64,000 bases of DNA. Origin: Pleurodeles waltl (lineage: Eukaryota; Chordata; Amphibia; Caudata; Salamandridae). The stretch covers positions 1,177,416,863-1,177,480,862 of the forward strand of contig NC_090437.1 of assembly GCF_031143425.1 (NCBI RefSeq). The letters run 5' to 3'. A program made the position numbers and the translations under genes. The notes below the pieces were generated by a model. It did not search any database, was not told the origin of the DNA, and was given only the letters and a program-made list of their open reading frames with translations. Below, in pieces: positions 21,401-32,480 of this stretch (positions are counted from its first letter, which is position 1; every line of letters begins with the position of its first letter).

Positions 21401-23885
21401 GGCAATTAACATAAGAAATGCACTTTTTTAACACCCCCTCTTTTTTTTCTTGGTCCTGCTTGATGGATCACCCCAAAACTTCCCATGCACAAGATTCCTG
21501 GACACACTTTTTTGGAAAATTTTGTGAAGATTTGCCAAAGATACAGGCAAGTCAAAAAAAAAATTTCTATGGAATCTATGTCCTACTAGAACTACTTACT
21601 GCTGGCTGCCAGTAGGTAATATACACCTACACACACACAAATTTAGGCATGTCTTAGACCTTAATGAAGGTATCAACTAGCAACAGATGTAAATCATCAT
21701 GTTTGATCTCCACATGTCTATGCATCTTTTGAAAGAGTGGTTCATTAGAGTCCCTCTCTTTCCCTATGAACACCTGATCCTGCAACACATTCTTTTATCA
21801 ACACCCTCAGAGGTTCATGACGTACAGTGCAACTAAGACTGTCTTTAGACATACCATTGAGTCTGTCCTCAACGTGTAACTCAAGGGGCATCTTTAATGT
21901 CTTCTTAACAATACATGAGAACTCCATGCCAAGTATTGCATAAAGTCATGATATAGATCACATCCTTGGACAAATTGTCCTTTACCATTTTAACCCAAAG
22001 CCTTTCCGCCATTCTGTATGTCGACTTGCATTATAGTAGAATTTGTCTCCTGGATAGAGTTAAAAATATCTATTCCAGGTTTTAGTAAGCATTTTGCTCA
22101 CTTAGACCTATCACAATGTGGGTTTCATGACACTTGTGTAAAAGACTGCAAAGTTTGAGCAGACACAGGCATTCCCGCTATGATCCAAATTGTGGTAGAG
22201 ATAACATCTGTAGAGACTTCACTGTATTCTACTGGTAAGTGGGCTCTAAAACACAGCAATCTCTTAATTGATCTTAACATGCAGTATGACTATACAAAGG
22301 ATGTTCATTATTCTAACATGGCTGTTACTTTGACATCATTAAGTATACAACACATAAAAAATGCAGACATTAAAAACAGCCATAGATTCAAACTCTGCTG
22401 TTTTCTTTTTGGGCTTGTTGTGTTTCCCTTCACCATTTTGACAAGCCAGATCTTCATTGGAGCTAACTTACAGCTCTTTCAAAGTTGGAAGTGTCACCTA
22501 ATCAGTAAGCTATTTTCTGTGGGTCAATAGGAGTATCAGCTTTTACCAGTGTTTCATTAGTTAGAAACATGATATACTTTTTTCAAATTATGCGTGATTA
22601 ATCCTAGGTGAAAACAGTAGCTCAATTTGGACATGACATCCAAGAATGCAAGATGTTGTTTATAAATCAATACTAGATCTCATGTGCCATGTTACTTCTA
22701 CAGCCAGCATATAATTACATCACACACACCTCTCCTTTTTAAATAATCGTACCGAAGATGATGGGTGATCTGGACCCAAAGGTGACAGTTCATGTACGCA
22801 AATCTGTCTGGTCCTTCAGTGGTAGACAGAATCATAACATTATCAAGCCCTGTCCTGAAGAATGTGGTTAAGCCTCAGTGTGCACTTTACACTGCTGAAA
22901 CATAGACACAACAAGTCCTCTTCTGATCCTAAGAGGGGAGGGTTTTACCAGGGTCTTACCAGCCCCTGTGCTATGACTGTTTGGAGGAGATGCCATCTAC
23001 TCCAGAAGAAAGTAGCCCTTTACTAGTGGGCCCACAGAAGTACTGGTAGCATAGTTCTGGGGGAGGACGTTGCCTCAGTTAGCTTAAGGATAGTGCAGAG
23101 GTTACTCTAGTGTCCCTGGATGACAAGGAGATGGTGCCTAAATCTCACATGCCTGCCAGTTCTAAGAAGTACATGCGGTGTCTCACCATCAGTGGCAGAG
23201 GCTCTGAGATGCACAGGAGCTAGTATGACTACTTTTAGTTCTCATTTGTTATCCTTAGAGCAAGTTGGCCATGGTGAAGTCCAGGGAAAGTAGGTTTTGA
23301 AAACCAAAAATCAAGTAAGCCACTACCCTGTGGCTTTGGATCCACTGGAGTGCGGCGGGGTTTCTGGTTCTCTTAGCTATGTCAGTAGATTGTCTGTTGG
23401 GGACTTAGAGCACATTATCTGTAAAGAATTGGCGCTCTGGTACCATCTTGAGCTGTTGGGATTGCCTGAGCGGGTACACATGAGCCCATGGTCCATTGCA
23501 GCATGTTAGAGGAGATTGAAGGATCTGGAGCTTAAAACAGTTGCCCAGGTGCCTGCAAGGGCGAGGAGGGGTAGGCAGTATAGGAAACCCACCCCTGATG
23601 TTCCTATGTTCCAGGAGGTGACTAAATCTGAGGGTGAGGCCCTGGGGCCTACACAAGAAAGACATTGCTACCCTAGGAGACCTGCCTGAACTAACCGGGT
23701 GGTAGGCAGCAGGAGGACTGTCTCAGGCAGCGATCTGCAAGTCACAGAAGGAGTATCTCACTCTTGAAGGGCTATGGTAGCCAACCGAGGCCCAGGCCAA
23801 TTACGACATATCTAATTATTACTACTTTTGTTGCAATTATGGCTTTTTGTATTTTAAGCCTAAGATCTAAGAGTCTGAGTCATCA
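21401..23885. other. No gene recognised
   Basis: The longest open frame (22,180-22,530, 116 residues) shows no domain or codon pattern that I can recognise and lies in A/T-rich DNA. The frame at 23,297-23,509 is equally unsupported. The right end (from about 23,890) merges into the gypsy integrase fragment, so part of 22,700-23,880 may be decayed upstream pol sequence. Confidence 0.4.
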
Positions 23886-23889
23886 AGAG

Positions 23890-26800
23890 TGTTGGGGTAC
23901 AGTGTAAGCCTCTTCTGTAGCCTTTCATCATTGCGGGAACACTCTTTGAGAGGGTGGGTGTTAGAAATGGGGTCTTTGGTTGGCAGTCAGGATACCCCCT
24001 GTCCAAGCAAGGACCCTCACTCTAGTCAGAGCAAAGGAGAAACACACCTGGTTAACCCCCACTCACCCCCTTGGTAGCTTGGAATGAGCAGGCAGGCTTA
24101 ACTCATAAGCAATGTGTAAAGTATTTGTAATAATACACACAGAAATACAGTGAAAATACTACAAAATCAACACCACACAGTAATATTTATCTAATTCAAA
24201 CAAGACCAAAAGGAGAAAAATCCAACACACACAAGTTAAAATATGAATTTTCAAAAGAATAATAGTCTTACTCTACAGAAAACAATGGAAACAATGATTT
24301 TGCACAAAGTACCTGGTTTGTGTAAAAAATAAAGTGGCATGGGCGAGCGTGCATCTGAAAAGTCAACGATGCGTTGATTCCTTCCTCGCAAGGGAGGCTG
24401 TGCGTAATTTCTTCTTCGGTCAGGATGGCAGTGCGCAAATCCGGTCACACTGTGTTAGAAAACCACTCTGCGTGGGGTTTGTGTTGTTATCAGCAGCCGC
24501 AGGCGGGTGTTGTGCGTCATTTCTCCAGCCATGATACGTCGATCTACCAGCTGCGATGCAGGTGGAGTGTCAATTTTAGCCATGAACCCGGTGGCGCATC
24601 GTTCATCAGCCGCGTTGCAGATGGTGCATCGAAAATTTCCCCACACAGCGTTCTGTGCGTGGATTTTCAGCTCTTGTTCTGCCAACTTCACCTTTCAAGG
24701 GCCCAGGGACTGGATAGGGACCATTTGGCAGGACAGGAGTCTCAGCAGAGAGTCCAGGTGCTGGCAGAGGAAGTCTTTGATGGCCCTAAGACTTCAAAAC
24801 AGGAGGCAAGCTCAGTTCAAGTCCTTGGAGATTCTTCTCAAGGAGGAATGCACAACAAAGTCCACTCTTTGTCCCCTTTCACCTGTAGAAGCAACAACTG
24901 CAGGATAGCCCAACAAAGCACAGTCACAGTCAGGGAAGCACTTCTCCTCAGCTCTTCAGCTCTTCTCCTTGGCACAGGTTCCTCTTGAATCCAAAAATGA
25001 TCTTGATGAAATCTAAAGTATGGGGTTTTGGGTCCACTACGTATACCCCTTTCTACCTTTGAAGTAGGAAAACTTCAAAGGAAAGTCTCCATTGTTCACA
25101 AGATCCTCCCTTGCCCAGGCCAGGCCCCAGACACACACCAGGGGGTTGGAGGCTGCACTGTGAGAGGGCAGGCACAGCCCATTCAGGCGTAAGTGACCAC
25201 TTCTCCCTCCACTCTAGCACTGATGGCTCATCAGGATATGCAGGCCACACCACAAATCCATTTGTCTCACTGTCTAGAGGGGATTCACAAACAGCCCAAC
25301 TGTCAAACTGACCCAGACAGGGAATCCACAGCCAGACAGAGGCACAGAATGGTTAAAGCGAGAAAATGCCAACTTTCTGAAAGTGGCACTTTCAAACTAA
25401 CAATCTAAAAACCAACTTTACTAAAAGATGTATTTTTAAATTGTGAGTTCAGAGACACCAAACTCCATATTTCTATCTTCTTTCAAAGGGAATCTGAACT
25501 TTAAAGTTATTTAAAGGCAGCCCCCATGTTAACCTATGGGAGAGATAGGACTTGCAACAGGGAAAACTGAATTTGTCAGTATTTCACTGGTAGGACATGT
25601 AAAACACATTGGTACATGTCCCACCTTTAACATACACTGCACCCTGCCCATGGGGCTCGCTAGGGCTTACCATAGGGGTGCCTTACATGAATAAAAAGGG
25701 AAGGCTTAGGCCTGGAAAGTGGGTACACTTGCCAGGTCGAATTGGCAGGTTATAACTGCACACACAGACACAGCAGTGGCAGGTCTAAACCTTGTTGACA
25801 GGGCTCTTAATGTGGGTAGCACAACCAGTGTTGCAGGTCCACTAGTAGTATTTGATTTACAGGCCCTGGGCACCTCAAGTGTACTTTACTAGGGACTTAC
25901 TAGTAAATCAAATATGCCAATCATGGAAAGCCAATTACATGTACATTTTACATAGGAGCACTTGCACTTTAGCACTGGTCAGCAGTTGTTAAGTGCGCAG
26001 AGTACCAAAAACAGGAAAACAGAGTCCAGCACACAGTCCAAATGTGTGAAGCAGAGGCAAAAAAGACAGGGGAGACCACGCCAAGGATGCCAGGTCTAAC
26101 AATGGGTTTTCATATTGTTGGACCTCTGGACACATGATAGTTCATCCTGATCTTGATGGTCATGATGTACTTGGTGGCCCGGGCTAATGAGGGCATTTAC
26201 TTGTGTGCATTTCGCCAATGGATTTTGTGTGATGAGGGCACTATCTTCATATTTAGCTACAGGAAAACTATGTGGGACACGTATGGAGTAACTTACAAGC
26301 TCTCCACACCATACCACCTCCAAAGAAATGGGCTTGTTGGAAGGTTCAAGGAAGGCACTGAAAGGCATGATTATGGGCCTGTAAGGGCCCATGAGACATA
26401 TGTGATACCTGTTACCATGCCTTCACTTTGTTTACAGGGAAGTGCCACAAAAGGGAGTAGGCATTAGCCTCCTTCAATGTCTGTGTGGCACCCTGTTGGA
26501 GGACTTCCCAGTATTGTCAAGGAGGGGAGGGAGCTAACACCCAGTAAACCCCTCAAGATGTAGTGAGCTACATGTTATCCCTCAGAGCTTCGAAGAAACA
26601 CTTCATGAAGGAAACCACTGCAAATCTTGACGCCTGCCAGGACATGATGAAGCAATCATATGACCAGAAGGCCACTCCGATTGAATGCTAACCTGAGTAA
26701 AAAGTCTGCATCATGGTTCCTGTGCAATCCCATACCTAACAAACAGGGCCCTTATGAGATCAATGAGAAAAAGAGTGAGAGTGCCTGCCTGGTGTGCCGC

Positions 26801-27004
26801 CAAATATACAGGAACCCTATAAGGGCACAACATGTGAATCCACTCAAACCACATTTTGAGAGGTCTGAATTAACAATGCTCATGGAGACAGATGGTAGTG
26901 AGGAGGGGGGTAGTGAAACCCTCCTAGACCCACTGTCTTCCAACAAGCAAGATGGGCCAGTAAATAGAGTTGTCTCCTGCAAGGAAATGCCTTTTTTTGC
27001 ATGA
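23890..27004 (+). mobile_element. Ty3/gypsy integrase fragment split by a solo LTR
   Basis: Just left of the solo LTR the plus strand reads PFIIAGTLFERVG. Just right of it the reading resumes with FHIVGPL, the usual start of a gypsy integrase core. Further on come TMWDTYGVTYKLSTPYH and NGLVGRFKEGTE at 26,270-26,370. The C-terminal part has GPYEINEKKSES and HVNPLKPHFERSE at 26,750-26,870. The catalytic Glu in the NGLVERF box is Gly here, and several frameshifts are present. This clade differs from the chromovirus at 2.5-6.3 kb; no chromodomain is seen. Confidence 0.82.
23959..26101 (+). mobile_element. Solo LTR, family I, complete (2,143 bp)
   Basis: It begins TGTTAGAAATGGGG and ends GGTCTAACA, giving TG...CA ends with short inverted termini (TGTTAGA / TCTAACA). 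It sits inside the gypsy integrase reading and is flanked by GTGGG (23,954-23,958) and ATGGG (26,102-26,106), a 5-bp target duplication with one change. Related copies lie at 1-1,500 (minus), 9,125-9,475, 57-60.4 kb and 62.0-62.2 kb. The open frames within it (24,334-24,988) are chance frames in the GC-rich centre. Confidence 0.8.
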
Positions 27005-27068
27005 TAGTTCTCAAGTCTTTGGACTGATGCTGCTTTTTTTTTACTTAGAAGATGCACTGAGGCCTGCT

Positions 27069-27725
27069 AAACAGACCATACAGTTGAGTGACATAGAGTA
27101 GAGAGGCATACAGTGGAGTGGCAAACAGTGGAAAAGCGTGCAGTAGATAGGTTTAGAATGGAATGGGATACATTGGAATAGCATAGAATGGAATGGCATA
27201 CAGTGAAGTCACATGCACTGGCATTGCGTAGAGTGAAGTGATATATAATGGAGTGGCATACGGTGGAGAATAGAGTGGAGTTGAGTACAGAAGAGTGGCA
27301 TGCAGGGGGATAGCATAGAGTGGCATAGAGAAGCATAGAGTGGCATAGAGAGGAATACATACAGTGTCATAGCAGAGTGGAATGGCATAAATTGAAATAA
27401 CATAGAGTGAGTAACATACAGTGGTGGGGTGTACAGTGGAGTGGCATAGACTGGCAAGGCACAGAGCAGAGTGGCATAGAGTGGAGTGGTGTACAGTAGA
27501 ATACCGTATGGTGGGGTGGTGCAGACTGGAGTGGATTGGATGGAGTGGTGGAGGACGGAGTGGTGTAGAGTGGAGTGGTATACATTAGACTGGCATACAT
27601 GGAATACCATAGAGTGGAGTAGTGCAGAGTGGTGTGGCATAAAATAGTATAGTGGACAGTAGAGTGGTGTATATAGAAGTGGTGTAGAGTAGAATGGTGT
27701 AGAGTGGAGTAGAGTCGAGTGGCGT
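27069..27725 (+). repeat. Degenerate minisatellite, AGTGG(C/T)(A/G)TA type
   Basis: About 650 bases are built from variants of a roughly 10-base word such as GAGTGGCATA, often paired into about 20-base units (GAGTGGCATAGAGTGGAGTG). The plus strand is strongly purine-rich. Long minus-strand open frames here (His/Ser/Thr-rich) are products of the repeat. Confidence 0.85.
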
Positions 27726-28106
27726 ATGGATGTACATTACATTTGTCAGGAATGTAGAAGATGGTGTGTAGATTAATGTAATGCAGTGATTTCAATGTAG
27801 GGCCAATCATGGTGGCCTTGTGCTGATTTGTAAATGTGACTTTAATATTTTCTTGCCTATGCGAGGCCTTGCATGACATAAGGGTAAAGCAAAACAATAA
27901 TATATCTGTCCCTCAGTTCTGAATTGTGCCATAGTATACTGTGGCAACTTCATGGTGCAGCACGGTACATGCCGACAGCAAGGCAGTGTATCCATGGCTA
28001 ATGATTGCATTTACAAAATGAAAAGGCAGGCATATTTTCTGAATATACTTTACCTTTAATGCACTTTTTTGATTAAAGGGAATAATTATAAGTAAGTAGT
28101 GGGGTT

Positions 28107-28365
28107 TATTATTATTCCCTACCTATTACCACTCTATTAAAGTGTTAATAGGCAGGAACATTATTTTGCACGTTTCTATATATGTTTAAAAAGTTTTCTG
28201 AGGACCATACAGGTACCTAGGAAGCACATTTTTTTTAATGTACCTTTTCCTTTTTTAGTTGTTTTTAATTTGTGGGGTAATATCGCATTATTTCTGCGGT
28301 ACTCCCTACACTTTTATTTATAAAGAATTGAATATGTCAAAAAATAAAAAGATACTGTTGTACAC
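28107..28365 (+). repeat. Left arm of an older palindromic repeat
   Basis: TTTATTATTATTCCCTACCT and TATTACCA near 28,107-28,135 resemble the inverted complement of 38,030-38,100 on the far side of the Harbinger element. TTTTATTATTTTCCCCTAAC and TATTACCAT are read there in reverse. Both arms also contain a GGTACC-type word and A/T-rich ends. The Harbinger appears to have inserted near the middle of a foldback element. Confidence 0.4.
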
Positions 28366-28369
28366 TATA

Positions 28370-28400
28370 GGGGTCATTCTGACCTCGGCGGTAAAAGTCG
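28370..28400 (+). repeat. Left terminal inverted repeat, Harbinger 1
   Basis: GGGGTCATTCTGACCTCGGC pairs with the inverted right end. GGCGGT/ACCGCC words continue for about 280 bases inward and probably form the subterminal binding region. Confidence 0.8.
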
Positions 28401-28967
28401 CTTACCACCGGCCAGAAGGCCGCCATAACACCACCGCGGCCGCGGTAAACCGCCACGGTCATTCTGACCCACAACTGGCAAACCGCCAAAAACCCGACAT
28501 CCACAAAAGTCCGCCACACCAAAGGTCAGCGGGAAACTGGCGATGACCAAACCTCCACCGTCACGCCAACAGAAATACGCCCATACCATTCCGACCCACA
28601 AATCCCTGCAGCGGTCTTTCAACCGCGGTATTCCATTGGCGGTACACACCGCCGCGGTCAAAATACACACACCTTTACAAAACACAACCACATTGGATAA
28701 TTCAAAATACACACACCTGAGACACATACACACACCACGCCACACACCCAATTAAATATAAAACACACACCCACATCACCCACAAACCCTTACGACCACA
28801 ATTGCGACTGAAGGACAGAGAGAGAGAGCACAGCATAGAGTACACCATCACACAGAGGCAAATCACAACATCACCCACACAATTTCCACGCACAAAACAC
28901 CATACACCACCACACTCACCACACTCTACAACACATACACCACCCCTCACCTCATCCACACCACCCC

Positions 28968-30477
28968 ATGGCACCCCAAAGACACCCCTGGTTCTCTGAC
29001 GCAGAACTCAGGGTCATGGTGGAGGAAATAGTTTGTGTAGAGCCCCAGCTCTTCGGGGCACAGGTGCAGCACACCACCATTGCCAGGAAGATGGAGCTAT
29101 GGCAAAGAATAGTGGACAGGGTCAACACTGTGGGACAGCATCCACGCAATCGGGACGACATCAGGAAGCGGTGGAACGACCTACGGGGGAAGGTGCGTTC
29201 CATGGTATCAAGGCACAACATTGCGGTGCAGAAGACTGGCGGCGGACCCCCACCCACTCCCCCAGAATTCACAGCATGGGAGGAGGAAGTCTTGCACATC
29301 CTGCATCCTGAGGGCCTCGCAGGAGTAGGCGGAGGAATGGACTCTGGTAAGTCAAATCTTCACTACTCCATTCCCCACACACCACCTGCATGCCAAATCA
29401 TACCCCCACCCTCACCCCCACCCCCATCACACCAACTCCTAGCAAATGGCTCACCATCACATCCCACACATCCCAAAACCTAGCCCTGCGTGCGTCCCCA
29501 AAGCATGGACACCCATCCCCAAAGCATGCCCACTGCACACACCCATCACCCCCACAAGCCACCGTCACAAAAGCCCCCACAAGGGAATGCCAGCACTGGG
29601 GGACACGGCCACCCACCCATTACACGAAATGCCACACACAGAAGCAATAACCATACTCTTATACCCCTGCAGGACCCGAACGCCACCACGCCACCATACC
29701 GCCACGGAGGGTCCAGAGATGTCCATCCCACCCCCAGAAGAGGCCCCCAGTGATGACAGCAGCTCTGTCTCCCTGGACCCTGATGACCAGCCCGGCCCAT
29801 CGGGGACCTCGGGACAGTCGGTTCCCCACAGACAGCCACAGACTACACCAGACCTAACCCCCTCTGGGAACACCAGCACAGCTCCCACCCAGCGGGCCCA
29901 TGCCTCTGTCCCCAGGACACGTCAATCAGCGGTGTGTCCACCACTACAGGGCACCCAGGTTGACCCACCACCCCAACAACAACAGGGACCTGGGGGCAGT
30001 GGTAGTGGGCACAGCGTCCAGGGGACAGAGGCCCAGGGAAACAGGGGAACTGGGAGGGCTGCTGTGCGACAGGGGGGGGACAGGCCCAGGGAACCGACTC
30101 TCCAAGAGGCCCTCTCCTCCATCATGGGAGCATACCACCATTCTCAGGAGACGATGGCTACGGTACTGGCCAGGTTCCAGGAGATCCAGGTCATGCAGGA
30201 GCAACAGTACATGGGTTTCAGAGAGGAACTGAGGAACATTAGTTCCGCAATGGGGACCATCGTCGTGGCCCTAAACCAGATAGTCACCACATTGCGGGAC
30301 CATGTGGCACCACAAAGGGCCCCTGTCACTAGCCTGGACCAGGGACAGCCTACCACCTCCGCCGGCGCTAGTGGACAGGAGGTCCCCACACAACGACAGG
30401 CCACCAGAACCCCACCTCCTGCAGAAGAAGAACCACCCCGCAAGCGGAACCTGAGATCTCACAAGAAGACAGAGTAG
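28968..30477 (+). CDS. Myb/SANT-like protein 1 of Harbinger 1 (two exons)
   Basis: Exon 1 (28,968-29,346) starts MAPQRHPWFSDAEL and carries a Myb/SANT-like domain over roughly residues 6-85. Spaced aromatic residues and the RKRWNDLRGKVR recognition-helix-like motif are visible. It ends CTG|GTAAGT with one base of a codon. Exon 2 must restore the frame; an acceptor at 29,716 (GTCCAG|AG) does so and gives 379 residues, ending KRNLRSHKKTE. The stronger-looking acceptor at 29,672 (CCCCTGCAG) would shift the frame, so either a small deletion occurred or the weaker site is used. The second half is Pro/Gln-rich, then has a helical block (LQEALSSIMGAYHHSQE) and a basic tail, a possible nuclear signal. 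In Harbinger elements the Myb-like partner binds the ends and carries the transposase into the nucleus; that role is inferred. The related gene at 49,494-51,061 keeps the same exon phase. Confidence 0.78.
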
Positions 30478-30690
30478 GATGCCAAGACCCCGCCAGCAAA
30501 CGATACCCCCTGATGTCATCCCACTGTCCCACATTGTCACCCTGTCCAACCTTGAACTGCCCCTGCTCCATCCTTCCACAGGCATATGGACAATGCACCT
30601 GTGCGACTGAGAACTGGACTCTACCATGGACATTACTCCACCATCACCCATCCCCGTTTTACAATCATGTTCCTTAAATTTAGCACTTTA

Positions 30691-30696
30691 ATTAAA
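30691..30696 (+). terminator. Polyadenylation signal of Myb-like gene 1
   Basis: ATTAAA lies about 215 bases after the stop codon and is followed by a short A run. It sits between the two convergent genes. Confidence 0.4.
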
Positions 30697-30981
30697 TCAC
30701 TTCTTGCACTAAAAAAATCTGGAGTCTGCTTGTATTTTGAACAAATGTATTAGACATAACGGTGCCAAAATGTTCAGTTACATTGTGATGACAACATACC
30801 ACTGTCACACAGCTGTAGTCCATGGGCAAACAAAGCAGAGGTCACACAGTGGGGCCCACAGCTCTGAAAACGGAAGGGAAAGTCACAACTCAGTTAACAG
30901 GAACTGGGGGGAACTCAGACAGTAGAGAGGCAGGAGACTTTAAGTAAATGTAAATTGGCGTGGTTGATTCGTACCTGTGTG

Positions 30982-32017
30982 CTACTGAAAATACTGTTGT
31001 ATGACTATGTCCCTGTTGTCTGTGTCGTCCCCGTCGTCCTCCTCCTCTTCACTCTTCACAGGCTCCACAGCTGCTACAACACCACCATCTGGACCATCCT
31101 CCTGCAGGAAAGGCACCTGGCGTCGCAAAGCCAGGTTGTGAAGCATACAGCAGGCCACGATGATATGGCACACCTTCTTTGGTGAGTACATTAGGGATCC
31201 CCCTGTCATATGCAGGCACCTAAACCTGGCCTTCAGGAGGCCGAAGGTTCTTTCTATAATCCTCCTAGTTCGCCCATGGGCCTCATTGTAGCGTTCCTCT
31301 GCCCTTGTCCTGGGATTCCTCACTGGGGTAAGTAGGCACGACAGGTTGGGGTAACCAGAGTCACCTATTAGCCACACACGGTGTCTCTGTAGCTGTTCCA
31401 TCACATAAGGGATGCTGCTATTTCGCATGATGTACGCGTCATGCACTGACCCAAGGAACTTGGCATTTACATGGAAGATGTACTGGTCAGCCAAACAGAC
31501 CACCTGGACATTCGTAGAATGATAACTTTTTCTGTTCCTGTACACCTGCTCACTTCCACTGGGGGGAACCAAGGCCACATGGGTCCCATCAATGGCACCA
31601 ATGATGTTGGGGATATGTCCAAGGGCATAGAAATCACCCTTCACTGTAGCCAAATCGGCCACCTCAGGGAAAACAATGTAGCTCTGCATGTATTTCATCA
31701 GGGCAGACAACACTCTGGACAAAACCCTAGAAAACATAGGCTGAGACATCCCTGATGATATGGCCACTGTTGTTTGGAATGATCCACTTGCCAAAAAATG
31801 GAGTACTGACAGAACCTGCACCAGAGGGGGAATCCCTGTGTGTTGGCGAATGGGGGACATCAGGTCTGGCTCCAGCTGGGCACACAGTTCCTGTATAGTG
31901 GCTCGGCCAAGTCTGTATGTAAGTATGACATGTCTTTCTTCCATTGTCGACAGGTCCACCAGCGGTCTGTACACGGGAGGATTCCTCCATCTCCTCGCAA
32001 GTCCCAGCGGACGGTGC
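30982..32017 (-). CDS. Harbinger DDE transposase, main exon
   Basis: This exon carries nearly all of the transposase. An unspliced frame runs 32,166-30,982 (394 residues). A better model joins the 83-nt exon at 37,465-37,547 to an acceptor at 32,018-32,019 (CTTCCTAG|GCACCG), which keeps frame and gives 372 residues. Visible in spliced numbering are a helix-turn-helix-like block (about 95-135, VLHFLASGSFQTTVAISSGM), GAIDGTHV with Asp171, FLGSVHDAY with Asp221, GDSGYP with Asp247 and RRIIERTFGLLKARFRC with Glu283. The tail is acidic (SEEEEDDGDD). All DDE_4-type landmarks are present without stops, so the enzyme may be intact. It would cut and paste the element at a 3-bp target. It is convergent with Myb-like gene 1 and divergent from gene 3. 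It resembles HARBI1, the domesticated vertebrate relative, but here it lies inside a complete transposon. Confidence 0.92.
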
Positions 32018-32169
32018 CTAGGAAGGACAACATGGAGCACAGAGTCAAGCAACCCACAGGTACGTAACCACAGCTTGCACAGTACACGATTCGCTATGCA
32101 TTGAATGGCTTGTATGAGTGGCAATGCAAGGCCTAGGCCTGTGTGACGCCGTAGAAATTCAGCCATGTG

Positions 32170-32400
32170 GGCCCTTCAAATGGCGGCTGCCTGACCTGTG
32201 AAGTGTGACAATGGGATGTGAGGTCAATGCGCTGGCGTGGCACACCGTGGCGGTAGGCGGTCAAAGACCGCAGCGCAAAGCAGCATTGGTTAACATTGAA
32301 CCCTATGGGTCTCAGGAGCCAATGACGATGTGCGCCGGCGGTCGCGGTACGCACCGCCGCGGTACGCAACGCCTCGGGCGTGACCGCCATTTTCTACTTG
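32170..32400. promoter_or_regulatory. Internal GGCGGT/ACCGCC-rich region
   Basis: The gap between the transposase exon and gene 3 is full of the same words found near both transposon ends: TGGCGGTAGGCGGTCAAAGA, CGGCGGTCGCGGTACGCACC, ACCGCCGCGGTACGC and TGACCGCCAT. It lies upstream of gene 3 and could serve as promoter and Myb-like protein binding sites, or be the relic of an internal transposon end. Position and wording are seen; the function is inferred. Confidence 0.4.
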
Positions 32401-32480
32401 CTTAATCACTCGAGACCTGATCATCCACAGGAGAGGACCTATACTGCAAGTGCTGCTGTGAACTCGGTCTGGAAGAGACA

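Noticed and set aside
22180..22530. 116-codon frame starting at 22,180
   Set aside because: No recognisable domain, A/T-rich context, no neighbouring exon or signal.
24334..24988. 204-codon frame on the plus strand
   Set aside because: It lies wholly inside the solo LTR of family I; there is no domain, and related copies do not keep the frame.
27067..27897. Overlapping minus-strand frames rich in His, Ser and Thr
   Set aside because: They are translations of the GAGTGGCATA-type minisatellite.
29398..30651. Minus-strand frames opposite Myb-like gene 1
   Set aside because: They are shadows of the Pro-rich plus-strand coding region.
32018..32166. N-terminal 49 residues of the unspliced transposase frame
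   Set aside because: A good acceptor at 32,018-32,019 and the conserved 83-nt exon make these more likely intron than protein.
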